Source: Silene latifolia (lineage: Eukaryota > Streptophyta > Magnoliopsida > Caryophyllales > Caryophyllaceae). From it: a stretch of DNA of 64,000 bases. Where the stretch lies: NCBI RefSeq assembly GCF_048544455.1, contig NC_133526.1, forward strand, positions 10,246,001 through 10,310,000, given 5' to 3'. The notes under the pieces were generated by a model that ran no database searches, had not been told where the DNA came from, and worked only from the letters and a program-made list of their open reading frames with translations. The position numbers and the translations under genes are program-made. Below, one piece after another: positions 45,001 through 57,084 of the stretch (position 1 is its first letter; each line of letters starts with the position of its first letter).

Positions 45001-48000
45001 ACAAACGTAATAGGGACCATAAAAAAGAAAATGAGGAAGAATAGGGCAACAGCCATGAGTAACCTTCGAATATTCAGCGAAACATAAGGTATTGCGAGAT
45101 TATTCCAGTAAACATCACTTGGTTCAGGAGCCCATTCTGTCAACCATATTGTAGGATTACTCGATTGCTGAGTTTGAGCACAAACAGCAGCACCCCAACG
45201 ACTTTTGAAGGACACAAATGCTGCTGGTAATATAACGTCTGGGTCACTTATAACCTTTTCCCTTTCAGCCGCTTCCTATATTAAATCAACCATTTAATGC
45301 ATAGAAAAAACAAGAACAAAAAATATGTCCCTCAATGTATAATTGTTTTCGTAAGACTTCAGTTATTTCATTTTTCCAATAATTACAGTCATCACTTTGA
45401 GAATCATAGTACTAAATAGTAAATAGTGCATGTCTGACAATTTGGGATTCACCAGCAGTAATATAATGTATCAGAGAATAGTGCACCTCAGACTGTCAGA
45501 CATAGGGATCACAGAGAGTGATAAATATACTTTGAAGAACTTGCGTGCACCACCGTAATTCATATGAGTGTATAAAATCTATTAAAAAAAAGTATAAGCT
45601 CAAGTAGAAGAATCACTTACCTCTTCGCTAAGTTTCTCAATCTCCGTGGTGTAATAATCAATTGCATCCACACGATTTCCGCAAAGACCCCAAAAACCTG
45701 TCTATAAGCTGATATTAGTAGTATTACATCTCAACATATATAGTCAAGCCTGACGCTCAGTCTCAGCCAGGAAAACTTCAGAAGTGAACCAATGACTCGT
45801 TAAAAGTATTCAACACAAGTATTGTCCAGCATAATTAATTTTTCATCATTTTCCAGTAACAGTCAACTTTTAGGTATTGAAAACATGCCCAAGACAGGTA
45901 GGCAATATGAATGGAGTATTACATAGCATGAAACATTGCAAGCATACTTTGACAAAAAATGATTTTATATAACATGTCGCTCAAAGGGAATGAAGGTAGC
46001 TGGAGAATACCTTAATTGTGGGCTTTCTTGAAGGTTTTTTCTCATACTTATTTTGATAGTAGATAAGCCAATTTTTCAAACTCTTTTTCTTGTCTACCAA
46101 ATCTGCTAGTTTATTGGCGTTGTATACCACCTATAATATTAGCACACAACAAAATGGCAAACATCAATAAGCAGGATTCGAAAGAGGTTGCAGGATCAAC
46201 AAATTTAAAACATCTTTAAGCGTCTTTTCCAATCAAAGATACTAACATACAGCCTACCTGATGTAGTAGATAATGATCAGAATGGTTCACACAAAAGAAA
46301 TGCTCTACATGCTCACTGACAGATTCATCGGGATCTGGAGGTACATTTCTTACAAGAACCTGAAGAAAAAAAAAGCTGTCGCATTAAAAAAGGACAACAC
46401 CCAAAGCCATGTTTCTGTTACAACTTACAAGTATAACACTAGCGAACAAGCTTAACTCATGAAAAGCCATCTACCCAAACTAGCATAAGGTCACATGCAA
46501 ATAACTCACACGGTACACATAGAACTTGTACAGTTGTAGTGTAAAAAAGGAGCAACAAACACAAACATTACTTTTAAGTTCTAAGGAACACTGAGAGAAA
46601 TCAGGAAGCCTTGAATAAATCAGCCTGTGCCTTCTAAGTAAGCGCCTTCGGTTTCACATATATTTAACAACTAAGTATAGCACGGAAATGACAGTGGAAT
46701 AATTTGCTAGGTAAGATATTACCTCTTAGGCTGGAAAAAAATATATTGAAGATACAGATCACCATTTTATTTGAACATTATTAATACACTAAAAGAAAAA
46801 GACAAACGGGAGAAAAAAAAAAAAAAGGATTTGCTACCAAGGAAAAGCATGATTTGCTATTGGTGGGAGCATTGATGCTACTGTAGCTGGTATGTAAGGA
46901 AAAAAGACAAAACAGTACGGTAGAATTAAATAGAGCGTAGCAAGTAGCAACAGGCCAAGATCCAACCACCAGAAGAAGCTTAATAGACAATTAGACATTT
47001 TCATAAAAATGAACAACGTTCTCCATATACAGAATATGAATCATTTTTGGGGGAAATTGAGAGGGGAAAAGAAGGGACTATGAACAGGGAATGATTGTTT
47101 ATAGTTCAAAAAAAAAAACTTACTGTAAATTGATCCGGGCGCCGATCTGCTGAAGAAAGAAATTCCAACCTCATGGTTGTTACTATCTTATATTCACTGT
47201 AAAGCATGTAACAGGTCCAAAATGTAGAAGCATACGCCACGCAGAGATGCGCCCAAAATCTGTATAAACAGGCATGAGGTCAACAGAACTTGTATCAAGT
47301 TATTAACATGCTACAAAGTACTGTAACAATTATGGGCTGAATTTTCATTTTGGAGCCCAAGACTTTGGTTCCTGATTATCATGGAATCCATAACTTGGAA
47401 ATGTACTAGCTCGTATAATTTTGGTTTTGTACACCAGTCAAAAAGTGTTCTCACCTATTTGATCCTGGTGGTACATTTGAAATTGAAAATTTGTCGATTG
47501 TGCTGAATGTCAGATCATGGGCAGTGTCCAACATCTTTCCGGTCCAATTAACAGGCAGAAGAACAGCAAACGCTAGCGCCATAATTGGAACAAATATTTT
47601 CAAGCTGCACAAAGGTTTTTTTTGCATCAGGGAAAAAACAAACAGAACATCATGTCAACAAACTCCTTTCCAAACAGCAACGTCAAGCACTTAAAGCCGA
47701 TATAGAGATGCAAAGGGTAATCTAAAATTCCTGTCAAACGTCATCAATTGCAGAGTTATGTGTGCCAAGAAGAAATAATTAACATTAACACCATAAATCA
47801 TAGCTCCAACATGTAAGTAGGTGAAAGAGGAGGAAAACATAAAGGTGCTATTGAGCTAAAGTGATTGAAGAGTATTTGAATACAAGGTAGATGTAATTAT
47901 AGCAAATGTTGACCTGCGTTTACAGACGAGAATGCAAAGAAAGTAGTAACATCACGCATCACATGCCACAATCGTGGCCTCAAATAAAGTAAATGAGAAG

Positions 48001-51000
48001 GTGAAAAGAGGAGTGCCAATAAACTTGTCAACCATTACAACAGATCAGAGATATAAATTGATGTACATTTGTGTGTTTGTGTTTGACTGTGTGTGTTTTA
48101 GTTTGTGTGTGAGTGCACATGCAACAGTTTGTTTTCAGACTTACAGAGACAGCTTCATCAATAGTTAGACTTATGATCAAGCCAATTTGACACAATCACA
48201 TTTCCAGTCAGAAAATAGCATATAATACTTAAAAATATAACAAATTTGAAACTTACCCCAAAAGGTAAATTCTAATATACACCACAGAATCAAGTCCGGC
48301 GTGTTCTATGAGTTCTGGTTCTGGCATTCTCAGTGCCTCTGGCATCCACTTTAGAAACCGCAAATACGTTCTAATATCCAAGTTCACAAACTTGTTTACA
48401 GCTCCTTTTGGACGAGTTGGACTAGATCGTAGTCCTTTCAGATACCATTTTGGGAAGTAAACCCTATCATTTATAGGCTGAAGCCGAAATATGGCAAATG
48501 CAATAAGAAATGCCAATGCAGTTAAAAGATTTATTGCTGCAGAAATGCCAATATCATCCAAATCGGCCATTTCCTTTAGAGATATTAACAACCTGTGAAC
48601 GAAGGCAGTTATTAAAATAATAAGTCAATAGAGAAACAGAAGAGATGTTAACAAAATAGTTAATTTCATTAGAAGCACGGGTGTTGAGAAAGAGAAAAAA
48701 AATTCCACTCCAGGACAAAAACTCCTGAGAAAAGAGACTCAAAGTGAAATCTTGTATCAAATGCTTGCTATGGACACTCGTCTTGTAAGATCACCTTCCA
48801 AAAAGATTAACTTTTATATCAAATTTTTTAATCCTCAACTTGAATTTGTATTCCTCGCGTAAACTATTTTCACCTTACATAGAAGAATGTCTTCTTCATT
48901 CTCTTATAAGATCACGAATATGTTCACCAACCAAAGGTGGTAGAACGAACTAATGGGAAATGGTGATTAACCACTGGGGCATCTTCGTTATATCTCAAAT
49001 AGTCACATGAACTGTACAGTTCGGAGAACATGACAAGCATTAACTGCCACAGCTCCTAATACTTGATTTTAATATTTTACACAGATGAATGATCATCTGT
49101 TCATACCCCTACAGGAGACATTCACTGGTACATACAGAGGATATTCCAAAATCACTATACATTCTAAGGAAGGGTACTGGGATTTTAAGATCAGGTTGTA
49201 AGCTAGACTCTGATCTTAAACTTACACCAGATATGCTAAAAATAAATAGACGACAATTTCCTCCAGCGTTGAGGAAAAGTTGAAGTCTAGGTGGTGAACC
49301 AAATGATATTATACGTGGCCCTAACCTAGGTACACTTGATTTCTTATAATATTAAGAACCTTTTATACACTATACTATACACCCGGGTCCAGAACAATAC
49401 AGGATAGCATATGATCTTTTGATCATTAGGGCAGAAAACCATACACATCATAAGAAATTTTTCTTTTATTGCAGGTTCGAGCTGATACACAACTGTATAA
49501 GTTTCTCGTATTGTGAAATAGCAGTCAGAAGAATCAATTTTTAGCTCATTTTTTCATTATGGGTGAGGCTACGTACATCCAACCCCAATCCCCCACCACT
49601 AGCATGTTACAAGACCTAATACTCGCGTAGTGCGGAGATAACACCTTTAATATACTTCTCCATTCCCCAATGCAAACAAAAAGGTTGCAGTCAACCAGTA
49701 ACAAAAATCGATTGAGTACGGCAATCCAATTATTCCTTTTAGCCAGCAATTTTTACCGGAAACAAACATTTTCCTATGCCTTCAATTCAAAGTTTGAACT
49801 TCCCGTCAACCAGAAACATATTGCTTAGATCAGTTGTTAAAACTGTAAACACTCCTAGAATTTTAAATTTCCCAACAATCAGTACAAGTCGGTCTTGTGA
49901 AATATCGGTGTACGCTACAACATAGCTATTATTCTCATCATCAAATAAGGTGTAAAACATAACATAAGGTCGTTAGACAATGTAGAACAGTCCTATTTAA
50001 GTATTTCTGCAATCAGAGATATGCCACTTTGATCATTCATCTGGATCAAAGATTTAGTCCATGACAACAGGTAATCCATTAAGATTTAGTCCATGACAAC
50101 ATGTAATTCATTAATTAATCTATCCTAATAGTTTAATTAAATAACAATACAAGTGTCAACACATACTGAGTTGCACTAATCACTAACCAATCAGCTTTGA
50201 CATATTGACAGTGAAACAACAAATACAAAATGAAAGAGTCAAAAATATGACCCTAGAAAGCTTAATATTTCAGCATAATTTAATGGATTGTACAAATTTA
50301 ACCCTATAGTCGAGATATTACTAAATGCATGATTGTACTATTGTAGTGAACCTCAATATGGACACTTTATAACCAGTCGTAGGACTAGGGAGCGACCAGG
50401 GCAATCGCCAGTCGCCACCCTAAGTCCCAGTTAATGTATTATACAACCAGTTGTATATACAACTTATTCAGTGTTGTGGAGCTTTGTTACAAAGTTGTCG
50501 AGCTCTATTAACAAAATTATCGAGTTATGATACAAAATTGTTGAGCTTAACAGAATAATTATTAAGCTCAATAACTTCGTAAAATAACTCAATAACTTGT
50601 AAAATAACTCAACAACTTTGCGTAAGAGCTCGATAACTTTGACACGGTTGTACACAGCTATTATACAACTAGTTGTAGGATAGTATTTGTGGCCTAAGTC
50701 CTAATGGTTTGGCTGGTTTTACACTCTCGTTGTAAATTATTCTGGTTTACAACGGTTGTAATTATAAACAAGAATATTTGTATACCTTACTGCATTCCTA
50801 GTTCGCTCCCTGAATTCTTTTTCGCCCCCTAACTACAAATCCTAATTCCTAGTTCGCCTCCTGAATTCTTTTTTGTCCCTTAACTACAAATCCTAGTTCC
50901 GCCATTCCGCAACTGTATATAACTTGCCAGAATCATCAAAATCCCAAAAACATATCGGATAAATTAATAAATTCGCAAATACTCGTATAAGTTCAAGTTA

Positions 51001-51355
51001 ATCTATGTCGGATTGAAGAACCCACATCATAAAATGCTGAAAAATAACAAACCCAACTTTTTATTCCCTCAAATTTTGCCAAAAATTGAAAAAATTACGT
51101 AAAAAAGTCATAAAATTACACTCTTTAACAATAAACCCAAAAAAATTAATCAAGAAATATAATATAGTAACTGGAAAAATTGCATGCAATAACAATATGA
51201 ATAATAATTATTATAAATTTATGAATGAAGAAGAATACCTGGGAAACGAATCAAAGTGCGGAAAATTAATTAAATAATGAATTAGATTAGATAAATAAAT
51301 AGGGAGTAAGAGTTTGATTGAAGGCCTGACGCTTGCTGTGTTTACGAAGTAATAT
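42051..51355 (-). CDS. OSCA1-like: OSCA1/CSC1-like hyperosmolality-gated calcium-permeable channel, complete gene
   Basis: Eleven coding exons on the minus strand: 48570-48257, 47604-47455, 47259-47124, 46359-46258, 46130-46011, 45701-45621, 45275-44935, 44187-43942, 43279-42955, 42858-42625 and 42269-42051. They total 2268 bp, 755 aa plus stop, with phases agreeing at every junction. The start MADLDDIGISAAINLLTALA is preceded by an acceptor at 48592 and a 2.6-kb 5'-UTR intron; a leader exon likely lies at about 51239-51355. Family blocks: NDRVYFPKWYLKGLRSSP, MPEPELIEHAGLDSVVY, RRPDQFTVLVRNVPPDPDES, TEWAPEPSDVYWNNLAIPYV, SKIEGFTSFSYLERRSASKY, MVDGWASVAAEV and EPRIQLYFLLGLVYC, with about ten to eleven membrane helices. 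Family members are mechanosensitive cation channels of the TMEM63/OSCA group that raise cytosolic calcium on osmotic stress. The intron at 44934-44188 has a GC donor. Introns carry two MITEs and a dispersed repeat. Confidence 0.95.
43359..43549. mobile_element. Stowaway-like MITE in OSCA intron (intact sister of 471-845)
   Basis: Starts CTCCCTCCGTCCCGGTCAAT, ends GACAGAGGGAG and has TA on both sides. Same family as 471-845, but without the nested hAT MITE; the target string TTTGGTTTTGGCACAAAGAC is uninterrupted here. Confidence 0.9.
44617..44735. mobile_element. Small MITE with TTCTAAAATGTGCCC ends in OSCA intron
   Basis: TTCGGTTTTTCTAAAATGTG and its inverse CACATTTTAGAAACACCGAA bound 119 bp, with TTAG on both sides. 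It shares the TGTGCCCTNAGGGCACA palindrome with the foldback element at 13139. Confidence 0.75.
49552..49975. repeat. Dispersed repeat in the OSCA 5'-UTR intron
   Basis: Collinear with 36242-36685. It has no terminal inverted repeats or obvious target duplication, so the direction of copying is unknown. Confidence 0.8.
50428..50692. mobile_element. MULE-type MITE in the OSCA 5'-UTR intron (sister of 37877-40009)
   Basis: Starts CAGTTAATGTATTATACAAC, ends GGATAGTATTTGTGG and is flanked by a 9-bp duplication CCTAAGTCC (50419-50427, 50693-50701). The interior has GCTCAATAACTTCGTAAAAT repeats. It is intact where the sister copy is split by an LTR. Confidence 0.92.
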
Positions 51356-51382
51356 CAAATCAAAAGTGCCAAATGAAGAAAG

Positions 51383-51390
51383 TATATATA
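51383..51390 (-). promoter_or_regulatory. Possible TATA box of the OSCA gene
   Basis: TATATATA on the minus strand, about 30 bp upstream of a plausible start of a leader exon that ends CCCAG|GTATTC at 51239. Position and spacing fit; no transcript evidence. Confidence 0.4.
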
Positions 51391-51611
51391 TTATTTATAT
51401 TTATTTAAAGGGAGAAAAAAAAGTGCGTAGAAACCGAGTAGAGCAGATTATATGAGTTGGGTTACCGTTGTAGGATTACCCCACATGTCACGTGAGATTT
51501 TAACTTAAGTGGATTCTCACGTTGGGAACTTTAAACCTATATTATGGGCTTTTATTGAGTTATGGACTTATGGCCTTATGGGGTACCCCTTTTTAAAGAC
51601 GGTGTAGACTT

Positions 51612-51913
51612 TTTACGATTTTTTTTTTTTTTTAAGTAAGAAAACTAGGTTGATCTTCTAGGGTAGGACCAACTTATCTCATCCTTTCGAATGAGGGAGG
51701 TAAGTTGAAGCCACCGGCTATCAAACCACCTCGAAAGAGTTGGACATGAATGTCCAACTGAAACCATGAAGTCAAAGAACCTTGTTGACTTTAAAGCGAG
51801 TTTAATTATCACTTCATCGAAAAAATGAAGGTCTAATTTCACATCCTTGATAATACTAGAAATTTCCCACGGAATTTGCCAACTAGCTCGAATCGAGTTA
51901 AAAACACATACCT
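51612..51913 (-). mobile_element. 5'-truncated LINE copy (RNase H end), same family as 2106-9862
   Basis: A plus-strand T run at 51620-51635 (the A-tail on the minus strand) is followed by sequence closely matching 2120-2390, including the reversed RNase H C-terminus (CPTLSRWFDSRWLQLTSLIR). Similarity stops near 51913, the usual 5' truncation. Small indels break the reading frame. Confidence 0.9.
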
Positions 51914-52167
51914 TCCTTGCTTTGATGCACTCTGTTACGGTGCCATTTGTCCGATCACCACGAACTCGCTCCCCGATATAGTCACTAACATAATTTGTGA
52001 AGGTGTTACGACAATTATTCAATAGATTAAACAACTAAGTTCACTTATGTTATAATCATCGACATAAACAAACAACTAATTCAATAAATCACTGTTTCTC
52101 ATATGCGCGGTATTTCCTAATATATAATTTGCTAAGTTGTTGAACAAGATAATTAAGTAGACAAACT
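51914..52167. other. Intergenic stretch
   Basis: No gene or repeat boundary was recognised. Confidence 0.3.
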
Positions 52168-53013
52168 AGTACGGTGTTACTCTTTCATATACGGATTTTA
52201 CTCAATCACATACATTTTTTCATTAATTTTTCATACACTACCCTTCACCAAACAATCCAAAACTCTCTTTTCTCTCCTCTCAAAACTCAACTAAATTTTT
52301 TTCACCTTAAATGGAGGTAGAGACAGATGCAGTTATCAACCTTAATAAGGGTTAAAGCCTAAAAGTGACTGTAATAGTGTAATTAGATCTATTTAACAAC
52401 ATAAACGATATGATTGGCATGCCAATTGCTAACAATTCCATTGAATATGGTTTACAAATATAAGGCCACCAACGCATTTCTTTCATTGATTTGATTAGGA
52501 GGTTATTCATGGTGCTCGCTTTTAGAGTTCGGTTACCTAAATTGCATATTAAACAAGTAATTACTCCTTTCTAATCATTAAAATCACATCGGCTATTTTT
52601 ACATTGAATTAATTATTATTTTTCAAATTAGGGTTTGTTTATAATTTAGGTTTTCCCCCAATTATAGGTGGTGGTAACTGGTAAGGTGATAAAAGTCAAG
52701 AAGGGTGGCCGATCCACACAACAAGGGGGTAGTCCGGTAGGGGTGGATGTTTGGGCGGCGTTATAGGAAGTCCGATATGGGTTGACAACATGTTTGGCAG
52801 GGGATGATGGTTGTCGATCAGCCAAAAATGGTTGTCCGACAAAGGATGGGGTAGCGGGGTGCTTTTCAATTTCCATTTATTTTTTAAGCTTTTGAGTATT
52901 GAAAGAGAAATGAGAAATGAGAAAATGTGGAGTAGTAAATGCGATGGTTAAAATTGGAAATTGCGTATGTGATAAAGTAAAACTTGTATGTGAAAGAGCA
53001 ATACCCAATTAGT
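52168..53013. repeat. Foldback element with TTACTCTTTCATATACG-type arms
   Basis: GTGTTACTCTTTCATATACG on the left recurs inverted near 52970-53010 (GTATGTGAAAGAGCAATAC), and CTCAATCACATAC pairs with GTATGTGATAAAG. The arms are imperfect, about 90 bp. TAGTA occurs at both edges as a possible target copy. The interior open frame (52646-52876) is not recognised. Confidence 0.6.
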
Positions 53014-53443
53014 AAACATGCAAAAATTGAAAGAAAACCCTAACTAATAAATAACTCAAGAATGCCGAAATTAGTAATCTACGCATGTGATATCTCAATT
53101 ACCCATCAATAAATAACGAACAACGAACATAAATGAGTCGGTAGCATGTTTGTTGGCCTAACACTGCACAGCTTGGCCTCAGTGAACAGTGCACCACGAT
53201 TCAGGGCCAGCACGACACCTAGACTTAGAGGGTTGGCTATGATGCAAAAGTGTAAGAAGAATCATGCTTTGGCACTGCACAACAGCTCTTGCACGGCCCG
53301 ACACGAAATTATGGGTGTTTGGGGAGTGTTAGCCTTTTATTGGTTTTTTTTTTATCAATTTCAAATAGATTAGAATTAGATGAAAAGGATTAAAATCTAA
53401 CATTCAACCATGTTCCGCCGTTACTCTACACATTTAAAAGATA
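53014..53443. other. Intergenic, short GC-richer tract
   Basis: 53150-53310 is GC-richer, with words such as CAGGGCCAGCACGACACC. It resembles a repeat but its ends could not be set; not coding. Confidence 0.35.
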
Positions 53444-53741
53444 CTCCCTCCAATTTCCTAATATCTTCCCCTTTCTTTTGCGCAAAAAAAATAAGAAAGG
53501 GGAAGAAAGAGGAATAAAGTATTGGTAAATATTGTAAATTGTAAAGTTTATGTGAGAGAGAAAATAATAAAGAATGAATAATGAATAAAATAATGAATAA
53601 AGTAGTGGGAGTTGTTGATTTTTAGAAGAGAGAAAATAATAAAAAAAAATGAATGAAATTTACCAAAAAAAAGGAAAGAGGGAAGATAATCAAACTTGTG
53701 TGAAAAAGGAAAGAGGGAAGATAATAGGAAATTGGAGGGAG
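53444..53741. mobile_element. Stowaway-like MITE (298 bp)
   Basis: CTCCCTCCAATTTCCTAATA at the left and TAGGAAATTGGAGGGAG at the right, with TA on both sides. The interior contains direct repeats of GGAAAGAGGGAAGATAAT. Confidence 0.9.
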
Positions 53742-53808
53742 TAATTGGCAACAAATCATTCAACAATAGTTGTCAATGTTTACGTAATTACGTTAGTGGT
53801 GTCACTAA

Positions 53809-54143
53809 GGTCCTGTTCTTTTCAGTTGATAGGAGCTAAACTGAATGGAGTTAAAGTAAAGTTCTGTTTTTTCTAGCATAATTTCAGATCATTTTAATTC
53901 AGCTGAGTCCTATTCAGTTCAGTTTAGCTCATCTATTCACAAAATAACTTCTGCTTCCGTTTAGTTTAGCAACTCTATTTAATTCAATTCAGTGCAGTTC
54001 GACTCCTTCCAATTTACAACCGAAAAAAACAGTGCCTAACAGTTAATTTGTGAAGAAATAAGCTGAATTGAACTGAATGGGGCTAACTGACTAAGACGAG
54101 CTTAATTGAAGTGAGCTAAAATAAAGTCAGAAAGAACAAAGCC
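53809..54143. mobile_element. Tourist-like element, GTTCAGTT-repeat variant
   Basis: Starts GGTCCTGTTCTTTTCAGTT, ends CAGAAAGAACAAAGCC and has TAA on both sides. Its interior uses CAGTTCAGTTTAGCTC-type words in place of the GATTCGATTC words of the copies at 14.7-17.4 kb. Confidence 0.8.
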
Positions 54144-54427
54144 TAATAGAATTGAGAAAAAAGAAGATAATTTACTTTAAAACTCAATGAATAAAAGTTG
54201 GAAATTTTTAGTTAAAAGTATGTAATTTTACTTAACTCCATGTGATTTGAGTAACTGATTTTCGAATATGATTTTGAAATCGATTAAAACCCAAATAACA
54301 GTCTAAAACTAGATACATTTTTTTTGAAAAAAAATATGTTTTTGAAAAATGAATACTCGACCTGGTTATAAAAATGAGGTCAGATACTCGATTTTACTTG
54401 GCTCCATATATAGCTAGTGGTGCAATC

Positions 54428-55745
54428 TGTGACACCCCCATACTCCAAGTGCCTTACCAGGACCACTCAGGTATAAAGCTGTCACCATCTCGGTTTCCCG
54501 AGGCAATGACAATCAAAAGACAATAAAGAAACAACATTTAAATATTATAAAATTTAAGTGAATACAATCTAAAAACCAAAACTGCCAAAATGCGGATTAC
54601 ATGTTCTCAAAACAACTACTCAAAACTACAGTGGAAGACTCTAACATCTGAAGGTGACACATCCCAGCTATAGCCCATATGTCTCGACTCATACCTGCTC
54701 AACAACTGCTCACCATCCTCGAATGGATCACCACAGTTTTTAAAACAATAAAACGGGGTCAGTACTAATCACACAATTTACATAAATCAACAAAATAACA
54801 CACAACACAGCTCAATCGTCACCCGATATACTCCGAACTCCATCACCAACTCCACAATACTGACTACACACTAAAGTGTGTAGCCCTGCCAGAGTACCCA
54901 TCGCAACAGGTTACTCCTCGCCGCCAGTGGGGGACCGCAGCCGTTCCCACCTAAGCTCCGCTCATCTCCATCGAGCGATAAGCTTAAATCCATTAATGTG
55001 CACATCCCTTCTGTGGCGGGTTCCACAGAAGGCGAATCTTGGGCGTGAAGCCACTCCCGCAAGTGACTCCACTCAGCCAGGGACGCACCCCGAAGAACAC
55101 AGACAGATACAATCAATCACAACTACTAATCAGCAATCAAACCCAACAACTGTCACAATACTCGTACGATAAAACTCAACAATCAGACGGTCTCAACAGC
55201 TGTTATCAAAACTCCTCTTCACGAATCCTCCTCCTAACATATGATCATACAATTACTAACAATCACAAAAGAAAACAAAAACCCCAAGCCCCCAAATTAG
55301 GGTTTAAACAACCTTAATAAAACACTATAAAATCGATACGTAGATCTTACCCTCGACGCAAGGATCACAAGAAAGTAAAGGATGATGAATTCCGACCTCT
55401 CAAGCTCCGGGATTTGTCAATAATGCGAAAGATGCGAAGTACGTAGGTTGAAATCTCTTTTGAAGTAATTAGGTTTGATAAAAGTGTATTATGAAAGTGA
55501 CAGAAAGATTTATATACTAATTCGCATTATTAACAAAACCCGACAAAACATTACCCGTAAACCGAGCTACTCGATCGAGTAGCTGACGTACTCGATCGAG
55601 TGCCACTTACTCGATCGAGTACCCAGGATGCTCGATCGAGTATCCTACAGGCAAAATACTTTTCTAAAAACCAAAACACCCTTACTCGACAGAGTAAGAC
55701 CCACTCGATAGAGTACCCAGAGACACATAAAACCGTAGTATTACA
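54428..55745 (-). mobile_element. Solo LTR, same family as the Ty3/gypsy element at 60966
   Basis: 1318 bp, read on the minus strand from TGTAATACTACGG to GGGGGTGTCACA, with an exact 5-bp duplication CAATC (54423-54427, 55746-55750). It matches the 5' LTR at 60966-62303 end to end in outline, including the TACTCGATCGAGTA palindromes (55568-55640) and the CGCTCGATGG/TTCCACAGAAGG region. No internal region remains, as expected after recombination between two LTRs. Confidence 0.9.
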
Positions 55746-56560
55746 CAATCAATCGTGTCGTTTGAGTCAAGTTCGGGTTCGAGTTCGAGTTCCGTAGGGT
55801 CAGGTCATCATGTCATGTCAGGGTTCGGGCTATATCGGATCATGACTACGCCCGGGTCAGGTTCGGGTTGCTTATGAGTTGAGTTAGTCAGGTTAATTCT
55901 TAGTACGCGTTTCAGTGGGTCGGATTCGGGTTATTATTAAGACGGGTCATTTAGATAGATTTGTCGGGATGGGTCAGGCTTTGGTCGAGTCAAGTCGGGG
56001 GTCATTATCAGCTCATATATGGGTTGGATTATTGTCGGGTCGGGTAATTTTGAGGATTAGTCGGGTTTGGGTTGGGTTTTGCTTAGTTAGCTCACCAATT
56101 TATTTCTCGGTCGAGTTTTTCCGATTATTTTTCTAATTTTACCATTTTGAGTTGAGGTATGGTCATTATTTAGTGAAGTGATAAGGTTAGTTAATTTAAA
56201 ATATATACTTTATAAATGTCTTTCACAATGTCGAATTATTTTAATCTTTATTGACTTGACTTTTCGTTTATGTCAGAGATATATTTTGAACTAATTAATG
56301 TCGGATTATCTTTCCGATCAGGTCAATTATTTTCGGTTTAACTTTCTGTCAATTTTGGGTTATCTTTCGGGTCGGGTAAGCTTTCAGGTCGAGTTGAGTA
56401 GCATGTAACAAGTCAGTTTAGGGTACAACTCAATTCGTGTTTGGTCAGATTTTGTTTCGCTTTGAAACATTTTCAAATCCAAATCAAATTTGCTCGGTTT
56501 CAAATCGTGTCACTCAGATCGAATCCGACTTACCACCTCCTATATATACCATACCAATGG
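55746..56560. repeat. Degenerate GGGTCGGGTT-type repeat tract
   Basis: Words such as GGGTCAGGTTCGGGTTG repeat with drift up to about 56530. Similar tracts lie at 1340-1640 and, inside a hAT element, at 10063-10602; CTTACCACCTC near 56530 recalls a hAT terminus, but no pair was found. Confidence 0.5.
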
Positions 56561-56685
56561 ATATTGTTACAAGTTTGAGTGGGTACAAAAGTAATCCTTA
56601 GCAAGTAAAACTCTAGAAGAATGTACACCAATAAAAATTGACATCTATCATAATCCAATATAGTCGTGCATCCTTTTCATTTACC

Positions 56686-57025
56686 CACGTGTCAACTGTT
56701 ATATTAGTTTACTAGAATATAGAAATCAGAATCTTGGTTAACTTAGATCGCAAATGCCTCACACTTCTCCACGTAACACACCCAAACATTTTTGCCACAT
56801 ACTCTAAAAAGGTTACCAAAATTCAGAATCTTAGGACACAATTAGCCACGTGTCCCACACCATTATCCGTCGTTTTGTGATTAAAATATACCATGCGTCT
56901 TCCCGTCAAATAATAATTTGACACGTACTACCTTTAAATATCTTCCTAACCTAAGACTACTTATAATCCAGTCAACACCTGCCACGTGTTCCGTCTAACA
57001 GATTCTTACCCAACAAATATATAAT
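56686..57025 (+). promoter_or_regulatory. Promoter of EID1-like F-box gene: three CACGTG boxes and TATA
   Basis: CACGTG occurs at 56686-56691, 56847-56852 and 56983-56988, two of them as GCCACGTGT. Further ACGT cores lie at about 56770 and 56922. A TATA-like ATATATAAT lies at 57017-57025, 60 bp before the ATG. CACGTG/ACGTG sites are bound by bZIP (ABF) and bHLH (PIF) factors. In Arabidopsis EDL3 is reported as ABA-responsive, which would fit. Confidence 0.6.
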
Positions 57026-57084
57026 GTTCGATCGGTTAGACTATAAATGTCGCATTTACAAACAAAACATCGGTAACAAAAATA

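Noticed and set aside
36085-50692. A segmental duplication linking 36-40 kb to 49.5-50.7 kb, suggested by two pairs of matching blocks in the same order
   Set aside because: The second pair (37877-40009 and 50428-50692) has different 9-bp target duplications, so those are independent MITE insertions and only one block pair remains unexplained.
52646-52876. 76-codon open frame inside the foldback element
   Set aside because: Low-complexity Pro/Thr content and no recognisable motif.
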